A stretch of 64,000 nt of DNA from Halotia wernerae (GTDB taxonomy: Bacteria > Cyanobacteriota > Cyanobacteriia > Cyanobacteriales > Nostocaceae), in contig JAYGHB010000003.1 in NCBI GenBank assembly GCA_034931985.1, positions 1-64,000 of the forward strand, written 5' to 3'. Positions within the stretch are counted from its first letter, which is position 1. Each line of letters begins with the position of its first letter. The notes under the pieces were generated by a model. That model saw only the letters and a list, made by a program, of their open reading frames with translations. It did not search any database and was not told the origin of the DNA. The translations under genes were made by a program, and so were the position numbers. Positions 62,826 to 64,000 of this stretch are shown piece by piece.

Positions 62826-63686
62826 CTACTCATCACCCTTGGGAGAAACCACATCAGGTAAAGGGCGTTTACGTACGTAAAGCCAAGCCAATCCAGCTAA
62901 TCCCAAGGTAATGCCAATAAGACTGACAACTTGCGCTATTCGCAAAGGTCCCAACATCAAACTATCGGTGCGAAGACCTTCAATCCATAAACGTCCTAAG
63001 CTGTAGGCTATCAAATAAACCATAGATAGCGTCCCAAGGCGCAGGCGTAATTTGCCAGATAAACCCCGAAAAAACAAAGTTATTAGCAAAGTAAACACCA
63101 TTAAATCCCACAGAGATTCGTAGAGGAATGTGGGATGGAAATATTCAAAATTCACTAACTCTGGAGGACGGCGTTCTGGTGGAATATACAGTTTCCAAGG
63201 TAGATTAGTAGGACTGCCAAAAGCTTCAGAGTTGAAGAAATTACCCCAACGCCCGATCGCTTGTCCTAAAATCAGTGAAGGAGCGACCAAATCAGCTAAT
63301 TGCCAAAAAGAAACCTGCTTGAGTTTGGCAAAGATTAAGGCTGCTAAAGTGCCACCAATGATTGCTCCATGAATTGCAATACCTCCTTGCCAAATAGCAA
63401 TGATCCTCTCTGGGTATTGAGCATATTCTGACCACTGAAATAAAACGTAATAAAGCCGTGCTGCGGGAATTGCCCCAATCACCAGCCAAATTGACAAATC
63501 GCTCAGTAAATCAGGATTAATATTACGGCGCTTTGCCAAGTACTGGGAAAGGCTAACGCCGATTAATACAGCCGTAGCAATCAATAACCCATACCAGCGG
63601 ATAGTTATTGGGCCTAGTTTCACCAGAATAGGGCCTGGAGAAGTAAACTGAAATGCCAAAGGCAAAGCGGAAATATCCAGTGCCAT
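62826..63686 (-). CDS. lgt: Prolipoprotein diacylglyceryl transferase
   Basis: 286 residues. Adds diacylglycerol to the lipobox Cys of prolipoproteins in the inner membrane, such as the lipoprotein encoded at 28448. About seven membrane segments; conserved IRWYGLLIATAVL, the AIHGAIIGGTLAAL loop with the catalytic His, GRWGNFFNSEAFG and HPTFLYESLWDL. The C-terminus is basic (RKRPLPDVVSPKGDE). ATG at 63686. Confidence 0.95.
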   Translation of the reverse strand: MALDISALPLAFQFTSPGPILVKLGPITIRWYGLLIATAVLIGVSLSQYLAKRRNINPDLLSDLSIWLVIGAIPAARLYYVLFQWSEYAQYPERIIAIWQGGIAIHGAIIGGTLAALIFAKLKQVSFWQLADLVAPSLILGQAIGRWGNFFNSEAFGSPTNLPWKLYIPPERRPPELVNFEYFHPTFLYESLWDLMVFTLLITLFFRGLSGKLRLRLGTLSMVYLIAYSLGRLWIEGLRTDSLMLGPLRIAQVVSLIGITLGLAGLAWLYVRKRPLPDVVSPKGDE

Positions 63687-63812
63687 GCAAAAATACCTAG
63701 TTGACTAAGTTGTTAGGGGCTTTTTATATATAAACAATTGAAGCAGGTTTTGCTAACCCTCAGTAAATATGCTTTCTTGAAATATGAATAATTCCAAGTC
63801 TCTACAAGCCAA

Positions 63813-64000
63813 TTAGTCCACTTCCATAGCTGAATTTTCTGCCCCATTATCTTGCATATAAACATCTCGAATCGGAAATGGAATTGAAATTCCTGCTTTT
63901 TGATAACTTTTATGTAACTTTTTCACAAATAGATGTTTACCCATACGCTGGTCAAAGTATTCGCTGACACGCATATACAGCGTAAAATCTATACTAAAAT
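63813..64000 (-). CDS. MscS-family mechanosensitive channel, C-terminal end (partial)
   Basis: The last ~61 codons of a gene entering from the right. YMRVSEYFDQRMGKHLFVKKLHKSY leads to GISIPFPIRDVYMQDNG, the usual end of the MscS cytoplasmic domain, then a short acidic tail NSAMEVD and stop. The rest, including the membrane part, lies outside the window. MscS channels release solutes on hypo-osmotic shock. Confidence 0.75.
   Translation of the reverse strand, partial: FSIDFTLYMRVSEYFDQRMGKHLFVKKLHKSYQKAGISIPFPIRDVYMQDNGAENSAMEVD

Overview
The window is chromosomal DNA of a filamentous, probably heterocyst-forming cyanobacterium of the Nostocales (Nostoc/Anabaena/Tolypothrix type). Supporting signs are the very frequent HIP1 octamer GCGATCGC, a xisH/xisI pair, a three-PAS hybrid kinase, an SLH surface protein, a PEP-CTERM protein, heptamer tandem repeats, and many GC-rich palindromic dispersed repeats and low-complexity intergenic tracts (GGGAATAGGGA / CCATGCCC types). 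No rRNA, phage, CRISPR array or intact transposase was seen.

Layout. 0-1.4 kb: a reverse-strand pair, a small zinc-ribbon protein followed by a protein with two tandem winged-helix-like repeats. 1.8-4.5 kb: chaperones dnaK and hspA. 5-8.2 kb: a SpoIIM-like membrane protein divergent from a membrane protein/RDD pair, the block bracketed by an inverted pair of ~150-bp repeats. 8.2-13.5 kb: DUF1868 phosphoesterase-like protein, holA, a DUF4168 protein, a vanadium-dependent haloperoxidase and a PAS-LuxR regulator. 13.6-18.4 kb: MITE-like repeats, a 1310-residue hybrid histidine kinase and a WD40 remnant. 18.6-23 kb: secreted alpha-carbonic anhydrase, phosphoglucomutase, a broken DUF4278 gene and a PAS-Crp regulator. 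23.8-24.1 kb: a 276-bp MITE-like element with an 8-bp target duplication.

24.1-44.3 kb is mostly cell-surface polysaccharide synthesis. It holds four glycosyltransferases, the dTDP-L-rhamnose operon rfbBACD, another GT4 enzyme, a polyisoprenyl-phosphate sugar transferase, and gmd/fcl for GDP-L-fucose. Together these would supply rhamnose and fucose donors, the lipid-linked first sugar and chain-extending transferases. polA, a lipoprotein, a PEP-CTERM protein, a Uma2 nuclease-like protein and a CSP41-like protein are interspersed.

44.5-52 kb: an XPB-type helicase and a large SAP-like/XPB-N-domain-like partner, Cdv3-like and coaD genes (overlapping by 91 bp), an SLH protein and tRNA-Arg(UCU). 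52.3-56.1 kb: three uncharacterised cyanobacterial genes and an ADP-ribosylglycohydrolase. 56.4-58.6 kb is an accessory patch: xisH/xisI, an LRR pseudogene, a VapBC-like toxin-antitoxin pair and a truncated Uma2 gene. 58.9-64 kb: a secreted barrel-like protein, ferredoxin-sulfite reductase with an unusual C-terminal ribbon-helix-helix-like domain, cobM, lgt and the 3' end of an MscS-family channel gene.

No single complete new system is proven. The best leads are the sulfite reductase-RHH fusion, the XPB helicase with its partner, the zinc-ribbon/tandem-winged-helix pair, the haloperoxidase with Ala in place of the vanadate-binding Ser, an orphan terminator suggesting a small RNA between lgt and cobM, and several MITE-like elements. 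All calls come from reading the sequence; no database search was run, and domain boundaries are approximate.
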